Source: an uncultured Chlorobiota bacterium
GTDB taxonomy: Bacteria; Bacteroidota; Ignavibacteria; UBA10030; UBA6906
Assembly: GCA_900696645.1 (NCBI GenBank)
Contig: CAADGV010000009.1
Location: forward strand, 77,583-141,582
Direction of reading: 5' to 3'
Length of the DNA stretch: 64,000 nucleotides
Position numbers and translations under genes: made by a program. This document shows, one piece after another, positions 1 through 7,673 of the stretch; positions within the stretch are counted from its first letter, which is position 1; the number at the start of each line of letters is the position of its first letter. The notes beneath the pieces are model-generated. The model saw only the letters and a list, made by a program, of their open reading frames with translations. It ran no database searches and was not told the DNA's origin.

Positions 1-36
1 CATTACAGACAGCTTCACCTAACAACGGAGGCGGGC

Positions 37-288
37 ATGACGCATCAGCGACATGACGACATAGATTGGAAGGAAGCGACGTTGGAGGAGATCTTCGAAT
101 TTGCCATAGCGGATGAAGAGTACGCACGCGACTATTACAGGAACGCAGCCGAACTCGCAGGCAATCCGCACACGAGAGATGTGTTGTTGAAGCTTTCTGA
201 AATGGAGCAGGGTCATGCAGACGTATTGCGGAAGGAATTGGAGGAACTCCGCATCGAACGGCAGGAAGAAGCCGGTATGGCGGACTGA
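37..288 (+). CDS. ferritin-like two-helix miniprotein
   Basis: An 83-residue soluble protein. Residues 17-70 resemble half of a rubrerythrin/ferritin-type four-helix bundle: an acidic helix with an EEYARDYY segment, then a second helix with the EMEQGH pattern that ligates iron in such proteins. Full ferritin-like domains have about 130-150 residues, so this may dimerise to make a complete di-iron site, as two-helix encapsulated ferritins do; that is inference. The ATG at 37 is preceded by GGAGG at 27-31. No encapsulin gene is visible nearby. Iron or peroxide handling is the likeliest role. Confidence 0.6.
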   Translation: MTHQRHDDIDWKEATLEEIFEFAIADEEYARDYYRNAAELAGNPHTRDVLLKLSEMEQGHADVLRKELEELRIERQEEAGMAD

Positions 289-418
289 TATTGTTTGACC
301 GGAACTCGACCATGAACTCGCAGGGTGTTAAGTTCCATCTGACAAGCGCAACCGGAGCAGACTCCGACGGTATGCGTGCAGTACATTGGAGCAATCAACT
401 CTTTCACAGGAGGCTGAT

Positions 419-994
419 ATGAAGTTAGAATTGAAACAGATTTTCAAGCTGTTCCTGATCACATTCGCCGGAACGGCCGCAAGCGTTGCGGTAGGATTGA
501 TTTTCTACGGCGGGAAAGTCATGCAACCGACTTCCGTGGCATTCGCATTCTTTTCGTTTGGACTAAGCGGCTCGTTTATTTTTGCGTTCTATCACGTGCG
601 TAACCTTTCGGAAACAGTTACAGCAGCAATTGTGGTCAGCGCAATCCAGTTTGTCATTGGGTCGGCATGGTTTCCGTGGGCGAACGCGTTGATCTGGTCG
701 TTCGGCGTCAATATGCCCGTTGTGGCGTTGGCGTTCACATTTGAACGGAAGCTTGCGCATTTCCGGCAGGCGAAGTTCACCGTTGTGGCAATTGTGTACA
801 GCATCATGTTTGTGCTGCTCACGCTGATTGTCGCGTTGTTCACCGGAGTGGAAATGCTTCCCGCAACGTTGTTTCGCGACAACTGGATTGACGGCCTGCT
901 GATCGGTCTGGGAATCGGGCTTGGCGTTGAAGGTGCCGAGTCGCTCATTCATTCGTGGCAGGAACACAAAGCAGAAAAGGCCGCAAGGTCATAG
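419..994 (+). CDS. polytopic membrane protein, unknown function
   Basis: A 191-residue hydrophobic protein with about five to six predicted membrane segments and a short basic C-terminus. I do not recognise the family. The ATG at 419 is chosen because AGGAGG lies at 408-413 with ideal spacing; the open frame extends upstream to a TTG at 386 without a better signal. It stands about 130 nt after the ferritin-like gene and 140 nt before the dehydrogenase gene, so it is probably its own unit. Confidence 0.6.
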   Translation: MKLELKQIFKLFLITFAGTAASVAVGLIFYGGKVMQPTSVAFAFFSFGLSGSFIFAFYHVRNLSETVTAAIVVSAIQFVIGSAWFPWANALIWSFGVNMPVVALAFTFERKLAHFRQAKFTVVAIVYSIMFVLLTLIVALFTGVEMLPATLFRDNWIDGLLIGLGIGLGVEGAESLIHSWQEHKAEKAARS

Positions 995-1134
995 AATCAA
1001 GCAGGTATTCTGTTCTTTTTGTCCGATTTACTTATCGCCGGGGTGGCGTGAGTTCAGCTCATTGTCCGTCTTGGCGATTGTCATACTATCAAACAAGCAG
1101 AGTCTGAACAACATTGAATTGAGAGGATTGTTAC

Positions 1135-2259
1135 ATGAGTAAATACAAAATTGCGTGGCTTCCCGGTGACGGTATCGGGCAGGATGTTATGGATGCAACG
1201 AAAATCGTGTTGGATGCGGTCAAGCTCGATGCGGACTACATTCACGGCGACATCGGATGGGAATTCTGGTGCAAGGAGGGGGACGCGTTTCCTCAACGTA
1301 CCGTTGATCTGCTTAAGAGCGTTGATGCTGCCATGTTCGGTGCGATCACGTCCAAGCCGGTGAAGGCGGCGGAAGAGGAACTCGTCCCGGAACTGAAGGG
1401 CAAGGGACTGACATACCGTTCTCCGATCGTTCGCATGCGGCAGCTGTTCGATTTGTACACTTGCTTGCGTCCCTGCAAAGCGTATGGCGGCAATCCTCTC
1501 AACTTCAAAGAGGGAATTGATATTGTTGTGTTCCGCGAGAATACCGAAGATCTCTATGCAGGCGTTGAGTTCAATCCGGTGCCGCAGGAACTGGCCGACG
1601 TTCTCGCAAAAATCTCAAAACCATTTACGCCGTTCAAAGACCTGCCCTTAACCCACTATGCAATCTCCTGCAAGGTGAACACACACAAAGGTTCGGAGCG
1701 GATCGTTCGAGCGGCGTTTGAATTTGCACGAAAACACAAACGAAAAAAGGTCACCGTTGTTCACAAGGCGAACGTCGTGCGTGCAACGGACGGACTCTTC
1801 TTCGAGGCGGCAAAGAAGGTGGCGAAGGACTTCCCCGAAATCCTGATGGATGATGCCAACGTCGATGCTATCTGCATGTGGCTGCTGAAAAACCCTTACA
1901 GTTACGATGTACTCGTCGCGCCGAACCTGTACGGCGATATCATCTCCGATCTTGCTGCTCAAATGGTTGGCGGTTTGGGGTTCGGGTGTTCGGGAAATAT
2001 CGGCCGGAACCTTGCGGTATTCGAACCCTCGCACGGCTCGGCGCCGAAATATGCCGGGCAGTACAAAGTGAATCCGATTGCCACAATTCTTGCGGCTAAG
2101 ATGATGCTCGATTGGTTAGGCGAGACGGAAAAGGCTGATCGTATCGAGAAGGCAACCGCATCGGTGATCAAGGAAGGGAAAGTCCGCACGTACGACATGG
2201 GCGGCACAAGCTCGACACTCGAGATGGCGAAAGCCATTGCGCAACATTTGCCGGACTGA
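1135..2259 (+). CDS. isocitrate/isopropylmalate dehydrogenase family protein
   Basis: A 374-residue NAD(P)-dependent beta-decarboxylating dehydrogenase, full length for the family. The N-terminal PGDGIG loop, the arginine cluster around residues 99-113 and the late PNLYGDIISDL and SHGSAPKYAG metal/cofactor segments are all present. The substrate-recognition segment reads RENTEDLYAG, which is typical of isocitrate-type enzymes rather than LeuB, whose segment usually contains RELTGG. It starts a same-strand cluster with an HMG-CoA-lyase-family enzyme, a CoA-transferase and LeuC/LeuD-like subunits, so it may oxidise isocitrate, homoisocitrate or a methylmalate; sequence alone does not decide. 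GAGAGGA precedes the ATG. Confidence 0.85.
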   Translation: MSKYKIAWLPGDGIGQDVMDATKIVLDAVKLDADYIHGDIGWEFWCKEGDAFPQRTVDLLKSVDAAMFGAITSKPVKAAEEELVPELKGKGLTYRSPIVRMRQLFDLYTCLRPCKAYGGNPLNFKEGIDIVVFRENTEDLYAGVEFNPVPQELADVLAKISKPFTPFKDLPLTHYAISCKVNTHKGSERIVRAAFEFARKHKRKKVTVVHKANVVRATDGLFFEAAKKVAKDFPEILMDDANVDAICMWLLKNPYSYDVLVAPNLYGDIISDLAAQMVGGLGFGCSGNIGRNLAVFEPSHGSAPKYAGQYKVNPIATILAAKMMLDWLGETEKADRIEKATASVIKEGKVRTYDMGGTSSTLEMAKAIAQHLPD

Positions 2260-2264
2260 GAAAT

Positions 2265-2325
2265 CTCACCGCAGAGGCGCTGAGGGCAGAGTTGAATGAA
2301 AACATCTCTGCGTCTCAGCGGTGAA
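2265..2325. repeat. imperfect inverted repeat between two genes
   Basis: The left arm at about 2266-2284 (TCACCGCAGAGGCGCTGAG) and the reverse complement of the right arm at 2306-2325 (TCACCGCTGAGACGCAGAG) match at most positions and could fold into a long hairpin. It fills the gap between the dehydrogenase stop and the lyase start and resembles the larger CACAGAG-type repeat at 28189-28306. Confidence 0.6.
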
Positions 2326-2343
2326 CAATCACAAGAGTTCATC

Positions 2344-3246
2344 ATGCACAACATCATCATACACGAAGTAGGAATGCGTGACGGCCTGCAGATGGAGAAG
2401 CAGGTTGTTCCGCTGGAGAAAAAGATCGAATGGATCGAGCGTCTCATCGAATCAGGCGTTGACATCATTCAGGTTGGCTCGTTTGTTCGTGCCGACAAAG
2501 TCCCGCAGATGGCGGATACGGATAAGCTGTTCAATCACCTCCTCCAACAGAAGCCTGCTAAAACGATACTCTCGGTCCTTGTGTTGAATGAGAAAGGATT
2601 GGAAAGGGCGCTTGAATGCGGCGTTGAGATGATCTGCATGGGAGTTTCGGCAAGCGAGACGCATAGCAGGAAAAACACCGGAATGTCTGTTGCCGACGCT
2701 ACACGCCGCATCATTGAAATGGCGAAGTTGGCGGAGGCTTCGGAGAAGAGAGTGCAGGTTTCCGTACAATCCGCATTCGGTTGCGGTTACGAGGGACATG
2801 TGCCGCAAGAACGGGTGATGAGAATCGTTGAACAATATCTCGAAGCAGGACTGCGCAACATCAGTCTTGCCGACACCGCCGGACACGCTACGCCCGAACA
2901 GGTGGAGAAGATGTTCGGGGCGATTCTGGAATTCGGCGAGAACATCGAAGCTGCCTGCCATTTTCACAATACGTACGGACTTGCCCTTGCAAACTGCTAC
3001 GCAGCAATGAAAGTCGGCGTAACATCGTTTGAATCGTCGGTGGCGGGACTCGGCGGCTGTCCGTTTACCAAAATTGCAGGCGGGAATACCTGCACGGAGG
3101 ATCTTGTGCACATGGTGCAGAGGATGGGGTTGCGGGAGGAGATTGATCTCCATATGCTCATTGCTACGGCCAACGACACAAGCCAGTTCTTCGGCAGGGA
3201 ACTGCCGGGGATGCTCTATCGGGTCGGGGCACTGGAGGTAGTCTGA
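2344..3246 (+). CDS. HMG-CoA lyase family protein (possible citramalyl-CoA lyase)
   Basis: A 300-residue TIM-barrel lyase, normal length. The N-terminal EVGMRDGLQ segment with catalytic Arg-Asp, and the C-terminal SVAGLGGCPF active-site signature of HMG-CoA lyases with the catalytic cysteine, are intact; HFHNTYGLALAN supplies metal-binding histidines. Family members cleave 3-hydroxy-3-methylglutaryl-CoA or, in Chloroflexus, R-citramalyl-CoA. The neighbouring class III CoA-transferase makes citramalyl-CoA an attractive alternative substrate (inference). The ATG at 2344 is chosen because the upstream ATG at 2296 lies within the inverted repeat and adds non-homologous residues. Confidence 0.85.
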   Translation: MHNIIIHEVGMRDGLQMEKQVVPLEKKIEWIERLIESGVDIIQVGSFVRADKVPQMADTDKLFNHLLQQKPAKTILSVLVLNEKGLERALECGVEMICMGVSASETHSRKNTGMSVADATRRIIEMAKLAEASEKRVQVSVQSAFGCGYEGHVPQERVMRIVEQYLEAGLRNISLADTAGHATPEQVEKMFGAILEFGENIEAACHFHNTYGLALANCYAAMKVGVTSFESSVAGLGGCPFTKIAGGNTCTEDLVHMVQRMGLREEIDLHMLIATANDTSQFFGRELPGMLYRVGALEVV

Positions 3247-3301
3247 GTTTCTTGCTACCATATGCACACACAGGTCGCGGGAAACACAGGAGGGCGATAC
3301 A

Positions 3302-4255
3302 ATGAAAGGCAGATTTGTACAGATCGTTCTTGCTGCTGCGTTGTTGGTCTCCTGCAACAAGAACGAAGTCGTGATTGAGGGAGGCGAGGGTTTCAACATG
3401 CCTTCGGTTGCAAGCACGCTGAATGCGTTCAGCTATAGCGTCAATGCGCAACGACTCGGCGGCTCTCAGACAATTCCGCTGACATTTAACAAGAATCGTC
3501 TCTACATCTCCGCCGCTGTTTCGCATCTCACGCAAGGGCATGCAATCTTCGCATTGCGAGATCAAGCGAACGGCTTGATTCATGCGGACACGTTTAGACT
3601 TGCGGGCATGTATCAGGTGCTCATGGTGGTAGGCCTGCCAGCGTCAATCACTGTGTCCTTTCAGAACTTCAGCGGCAACATCCAGTACGCGCTTGCCGCG
3701 GATTCTCTCGTTTCCACATTTTCAGTAAACGAATTTCCGAACACCCGCGGTACGTTCTGGCTTTATCTTCGTCACGACAGCGTTGCAAATCGTACCGATT
3801 CTGTGAGAGTACACGTTCACGATCAGGTAATCCTGCCCGGCGGCATCCGGGCAACGGTTTGGCAGCGCGTTGCCTATCCGGGCCCAACAATTGACACGCT
3901 GTATGTAATGCAATCCGAGGATACAATCCGGATTCTCCGTGAACCAGAATGGGTCCGGGTCAACACGATGTATGCCTTTCCTTTTGTACAGGGTAGGGGA
4001 TGGAGAGGCGAGTACGGATTTGACTCAAGTACCGTAATGCGTGTGGGAACCGTTTCGACTTCAGGCGGGACTTTTGCCAGCGGATTCCTTCTCGTCCGTG
4101 ATTTTGCGGAGCTCAACGAATACGGACATTCTGAAACGTGGTTGGTTCCGAACGTAGGAATCGTCAAACTCTACCGGAGAGAACATCTCTTCAGTTACAT
4201 GACAAGGGAAACTTGGGAGTTACTACAGTTTCATATAACAGCATCAAGGGAATGA
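3302..4255 (+). CDS. hypothetical lipoprotein
   Basis: A 317-residue protein beginning with a lipoprotein signal peptide whose lipobox is LLVSC at about residues 14-18, so it should be anchored to a membrane outside the cytoplasm. The mature part is rich in beta-prone, Thr/Ser-containing segments; I recognise no domain. GGAGGG precedes the ATG. Its stop overlaps the start of the following CoA-transferase gene by ATGA, so the two are probably co-translated, which is an odd pairing for a lipoprotein and a metabolic enzyme. Confidence 0.7.
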   Translation: MKGRFVQIVLAAALLVSCNKNEVVIEGGEGFNMPSVASTLNAFSYSVNAQRLGGSQTIPLTFNKNRLYISAAVSHLTQGHAIFALRDQANGLIHADTFRLAGMYQVLMVVGLPASITVSFQNFSGNIQYALAADSLVSTFSVNEFPNTRGTFWLYLRHDSVANRTDSVRVHVHDQVILPGGIRATVWQRVAYPGPTIDTLYVMQSEDTIRILREPEWVRVNTMYAFPFVQGRGWRGEYGFDSSTVMRVGTVSTSGGTFASGFLLVRDFAELNEYGHSETWLVPNVGIVKLYRREHLFSYMTRETWELLQFHITASRE

Positions 4256-5457
4256 ATATCACACAAAAACTTCTTTCAGGCATCCGCGTCCTCGACCTCA
4301 CCAACGTCCTCTCCGGGCCGTTTGCGACGCTGCATCTGTCGTTGCTCGGCGCCGAAGTCATCAAGATCGAAAATCCGAAGGAAGGCGATCTTGCGCGCAA
4401 ACTGGGCAATGTTCCCGAATTGAATGAGAAGTTGATGGGGACGAGTTTCCTTGCACAGAATGCAAACAAGAAATCTCTTACTCTCAATCTCAAAGAGAAA
4501 GAGGGCAAAGAGATTTTTCTGAAACTTGTGAAGACGGCGGATGTTGTTGTTGAGAATTTCCGTCCCGATGTGATGGATCGCCTCGGTGTCGGATACGACG
4601 TGCTGAAGAAGGAGAATCCCCGCATCATCTACTGCGGCATTTCCGGCTTTGGCAAAACGGGCCCCGATGCGATGAAGCCGGCATACGATCAGATCATTCA
4701 AGGCTTGAGCGGCGAGATGGCCATTAACGGCGACGAACGGCTGAATCCGTTGCGCGCAGGCTTTCCTGTTTGCGATACAGTCGGCGGACTGAATGCTGCG
4801 TTTGGAATCATGGCTGCGCTGTTCTATCGTGAGCGAACAGGCGAGGGACAGTTCATTGACGTAGCGCTTCTCGATTCAATTATGCCGCTGATGGGATGGG
4901 TTGCGGCCAACTGGCTCATCGGCAAGCAGCCGCCTGTGTTGATGGGAAACGACAACTTCACGGCCGCGCCGTCGGGTGTGTTTGTCACGCAAGATGGCTA
5001 CATCAACATCGCTGCAAACAAACAGGAACAGTGGGAAGCCGTTGCAGAAGAACTCGGCGTGCCGGAGTTGAAAACCGATCCTCGATTCCAGAAGCGTGAT
5101 GTTCGCAAGAAGAACAGAAAAGAGCTGACGCCACTGCTTGAAGCGAAGCTGAAAGAGCGTCCGACGAAGCATTGGGTTGAAGTGCTGAACAAACGCGGCG
5201 TGCCATCGGGAGAAATCCTGAGTTTGCAGGATGCGCTTGAGCAGCCGCAAATCAAGCATCGCGAGACGATTGCGACAATCCCCGCCGAAGGCATCGGCGA
5301 ATTGAAGCTGTTCAATTTGACGGCGAAGTTTGAGAAAACGCCGGGCAGAGTCGAATGTCCGCCGCCGACACTGGGGCAACACACAGAGGAAGTGCTTACG
5401 TCTATCGGCTATTCAGAAAAGCAGATTTCGGAACTGAAAGAACGAGGCGTAGTGTAG
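4252..5457 (+). CDS. class III (CaiB/BaiF) CoA-transferase
   Basis: A 401-residue family III CoA-transferase, usual length. Residues 1-40 hold the RVLDLTNVLSGPFATLHL entry motif and AEVIKIENPKEGD. The conserved catalytic aspartate lies in PAYDQIIQG near residue 145. These enzymes move CoA between carboxylic acids through an aspartyl-CoA intermediate. Its position between an HMG-CoA-lyase homolog and a LeuCD pair suggests activation of a C5 hydroxy-dicarboxylate such as citramalate or itaconate (inference). The ATG at 4252 overlaps the lipoprotein stop by four bases, which decides this start over an upstream extension in the same frame. Confidence 0.85.
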   Translation: MNITQKLLSGIRVLDLTNVLSGPFATLHLSLLGAEVIKIENPKEGDLARKLGNVPELNEKLMGTSFLAQNANKKSLTLNLKEKEGKEIFLKLVKTADVVVENFRPDVMDRLGVGYDVLKKENPRIIYCGISGFGKTGPDAMKPAYDQIIQGLSGEMAINGDERLNPLRAGFPVCDTVGGLNAAFGIMAALFYRERTGEGQFIDVALLDSIMPLMGWVAANWLIGKQPPVLMGNDNFTAAPSGVFVTQDGYINIAANKQEQWEAVAEELGVPELKTDPRFQKRDVRKKNRKELTPLLEAKLKERPTKHWVEVLNKRGVPSGEILSLQDALEQPQIKHRETIATIPAEGIGELKLFNLTAKFEKTPGRVECPPPTLGQHTEEVLTSIGYSEKQISELKERGVV

Positions 5458-5483
5458 CAAGGTAATCTATTGATGTTTGTTCG

Positions 5484-5531
5484 AGCGTCGTTCACGACGC
5501 TTCGTTTGACCGGCGTCGTCCTTCAGGACGA
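5484..5531. repeat. paired REP-like hairpins
   Basis: Two adjacent perfect stem-loops: AGCGTCGT-TC-ACGACGCT at 5484-5501 (8-bp stem) and TCGTCCT-TC-AGGACGA at 5516-5531 (7-bp stem). Both have a TC loop and a GTCGT/CGTCC core. The pair lies in the gap between the CoA-transferase and leuC-like genes. A similar hairpin pair occurs at 18419-18480, which suggests a dispersed extragenic palindrome family. Confidence 0.6.
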
Positions 5532-5564
5532 TACGAGATAACAAGGGAAAAAGGAGAACACGCA

Positions 5565-6851
5565 ATGGGAATGACTGTAGTAGAAAAAATCCTGGCAAAG
5601 GCAACGGGCCAATCATCGCTGAAAGCCGGAGAGGTTGTCGAGCCGAAAGTTGATCTGGCGATGTCGCACGAAAATGCCGCGCTGGTCATCAACCAATTCT
5701 TGGAAATCTACAAAGGAACTGATCTCCAACCGAAAGTCTGGGACCACGACAAGGTTGCCATCATTTTCGATCATCGTGTTCCCGCTGAATCTCCCAAAAC
5801 GGCAACGAACCAGAAAAAGATACGTGACTTTGTTACATCTTACGCCATCCGCAAGTTCCACGATATCCGGGGCGATGTCGGCGGCATTTGTCATCAAATA
5901 CTTCCGGAAAACGGCTACGTTCGTCCGGGCTATGTTGTTGTCGGAACGGATTCCCACACAACAAGTCACGGCGCGCTTGGGGCCTTTGCCTTCGGCATCG
6001 GTGCGACGGAAATGGCAAGTGTGTGGGCGCTCGGCACGGTGCTGAATGTTGAAGTGCCTGCAACGATACGCGTAAACGTCACAGGGCATTTTCCCGAATT
6101 CGTCGGTCCGAAGGATCTTATTCTCCACTTGATCGGTAAGATCGGTGCAGAAGGGGCGAACTACAAAGTGATTGAGTTTGGCGGAGAGACGGTCGACGCG
6201 ATGCCGACATCCGGGCGGCTGGTGTTGTGCAACATGTCTGTTGAAGCGGGGGCAACTTCGGGGATTGTACCGGGTGACGATGAAACACTGCGTTACTTGC
6301 GCCACGAAGCAGGTGTAACAAACAATCTCGATCTCGTACAACCGGATGCCGATGCGCGCTATGAGAAAATCATCAACATTGATGTGTCGGATTTGAAACC
6401 GCAGATTGCATGCCCGCATACGGTTGACAATGTGAAGCCCATCGATAAAATCAATCACGTGAAAGTGAATCAGATCGTGATCGGTTCGTGCACCAATGGC
6501 CGCCTCGACGATCTCGAAGTTGCAGCCAAGATCCTTCACGGCAAGAAGGTCGCAAAAAATGTTCGCATGCTTGTCTTCCCTGCCTCTGCAAAAATCTATC
6601 GTCAAGCGCTCGGCAAAGGCTACATTGCAGAGTTCATGAATGCAGGGGCTGTTGTGATGAATCCGGGCTGCGGACCATGTCTCGGCGTGCATGAAGGCGC
6701 ATTGGGTGACAATGAGATCGCACTTTCTACAACAAACAGAAATTTCAAGGGTAGAATGGGGAATCCGACAGGTGAGGTGTATCTCTGTTCGCCGGCGGTT
6801 GCGGCAGCATCGGCGATTACAGGAACAATCACTGATCCGCGGTCCGTTTGA
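5565..6851 (+). CDS. leuC: 3-isopropylmalate dehydratase/homoaconitase-type large subunit
   Basis: A 428-residue aconitase-superfamily large subunit of the short, archaeal-type LeuC/homoaconitase class. The three [4Fe-4S] cysteines are visible: one in IGSCTNGR and two in NPGCGPCLG. VVVGTDSHTTSHGALGAFAFGIG is the family signature region. With the small subunit at 7007-7501 it should dehydrate and rehydrate a 2-hydroxy acid, moving the hydroxyl group. Citramalate, isopropylmalate, homocitrate or dimethylmalate are possible substrates; the neighbouring genes hint at C5 acids. AAAGGAG precedes the ATG. Confidence 0.85.
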   Translation: MGMTVVEKILAKATGQSSLKAGEVVEPKVDLAMSHENAALVINQFLEIYKGTDLQPKVWDHDKVAIIFDHRVPAESPKTATNQKKIRDFVTSYAIRKFHDIRGDVGGICHQILPENGYVRPGYVVVGTDSHTTSHGALGAFAFGIGATEMASVWALGTVLNVEVPATIRVNVTGHFPEFVGPKDLILHLIGKIGAEGANYKVIEFGGETVDAMPTSGRLVLCNMSVEAGATSGIVPGDDETLRYLRHEAGVTNNLDLVQPDADARYEKIINIDVSDLKPQIACPHTVDNVKPIDKINHVKVNQIVIGSCTNGRLDDLEVAAKILHGKKVAKNVRMLVFPASAKIYRQALGKGYIAEFMNAGAVVMNPGCGPCLGVHEGALGDNEIALSTTNRNFKGRMGNPTGEVYLCSPAVAAASAITGTITDPRSV

Positions 6852-6852
6852 A

Positions 6853-6960
6853 GGTGAAATCCGAAGCACGAATACCGAAATCCGAAACAAATACAAATGG
6901 CGAAAAATGGGACCAGGGATTTGATATTTTGAACTTCGATATTGTTTAGGGTGTAGAAAT
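6853..6960. repeat. degenerate ATCCGAA-type intergenic repeat
   Basis: The gap between the large- and small-subunit genes contains direct repeats of AAATCCGAA and CGAATACCGAAATCC at 6854-6885, followed by AT-rich sequence. It looks like a decayed copy of a short intergenic repeat and separates two genes that are usually adjacent. No promoter or gene is evident. Confidence 0.35.
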
Positions 6961-7006
6961 TAGTATGTCGCATTTGATACAGGGATTTTCCAAAGGAGAA
7001 CACATT

Positions 7007-7501
7007 ATGCCACATGTTGTGTTGAAACTTGGCGCTGATATTTCTACTGACGTCATCTATCCGGGCCGCCACATGGCGACCGTGTTACCTACTGAGACGC
7101 CGCAGTTTGCTTTTTCGGACATGACGGAGTTCAATGCAAAGTTGAAAGCAAAACAGATTCCGCCGGGCAGTGTGATTGTTGCGGACAAAAACTTCGGCTG
7201 CGGCTCGTCACGTGAGCAAGCCGTCTCGACGTTGAAAGGTCACGAGCTTATCATTGTGGCGAAGAGTTTTGCCCGTATCTTCCTGCAGAACTCGGTGAAT
7301 CTCGGTCTTCGCTTGGTTGAAGTCCCCGACATCGAAGCGAACGAGGGCGATGAGTTGAACATCGGGCACGACTTCGTTTTGAACAAAACGACGGGAAAGA
7401 CATTCAAGATCACGCCTCTGCCCAAATCCCGTCAGGCGATCATTGATGCGGGAGGATTGATTGCGTACACGAGAATACGGCTCGTCGAGCAGCCAACCTG
7501 A
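7007..7501 (+). CDS. leuD: 3-isopropylmalate dehydratase/homoaconitase-type small subunit
   Basis: A 164-residue swivelling-domain subunit with the conserved NFGCGSSREQA motif near residues 59-69. The specificity loop near the N-terminus reads STDVIYPGRHM instead of the usual PARYL/PGRYL form, so its substrate may differ from isopropylmalate. The start at 7007 is chosen because AAAGGAG lies just upstream; an in-frame ATG at 6965 lacks one. It completes the dehydratase with the large subunit 155 nt upstream. Confidence 0.85.
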   Translation: MPHVVLKLGADISTDVIYPGRHMATVLPTETPQFAFSDMTEFNAKLKAKQIPPGSVIVADKNFGCGSSREQAVSTLKGHELIIVAKSFARIFLQNSVNLGLRLVEVPDIEANEGDELNIGHDFVLNKTTGKTFKITPLPKSRQAIIDAGGLIAYTRIRLVEQPT

Positions 7502-7673
7502 TCGCATTTCCCAAAGCTGGGAAAAAGGTGACAGATCTTCTCACATTTTGCAGGGAGCATCTCCTTCCGACCAAGAATCGCTGAGTTTCAGCCGGAAATG
7601 GCTATATTGAAAGCAGTTCCTTGGCATCGGGTTTGCAAAAACCTGTGCGTAACCAATGAAGGAGTTCTGTTCG

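Noticed and set aside
563-967. Long open frames antisense to the membrane protein gene
   Set aside because: They mirror the coding strand, have no ribosome-binding site and show no family; the same applies to most antisense frames in the window, for example 2452-3417, 5613-6896 and 23737-24765.
1135-2259. Assignment as leuB
   Set aside because: The substrate loop reads NTEDLYAG rather than the isopropylmalate form, so only the family name is given.
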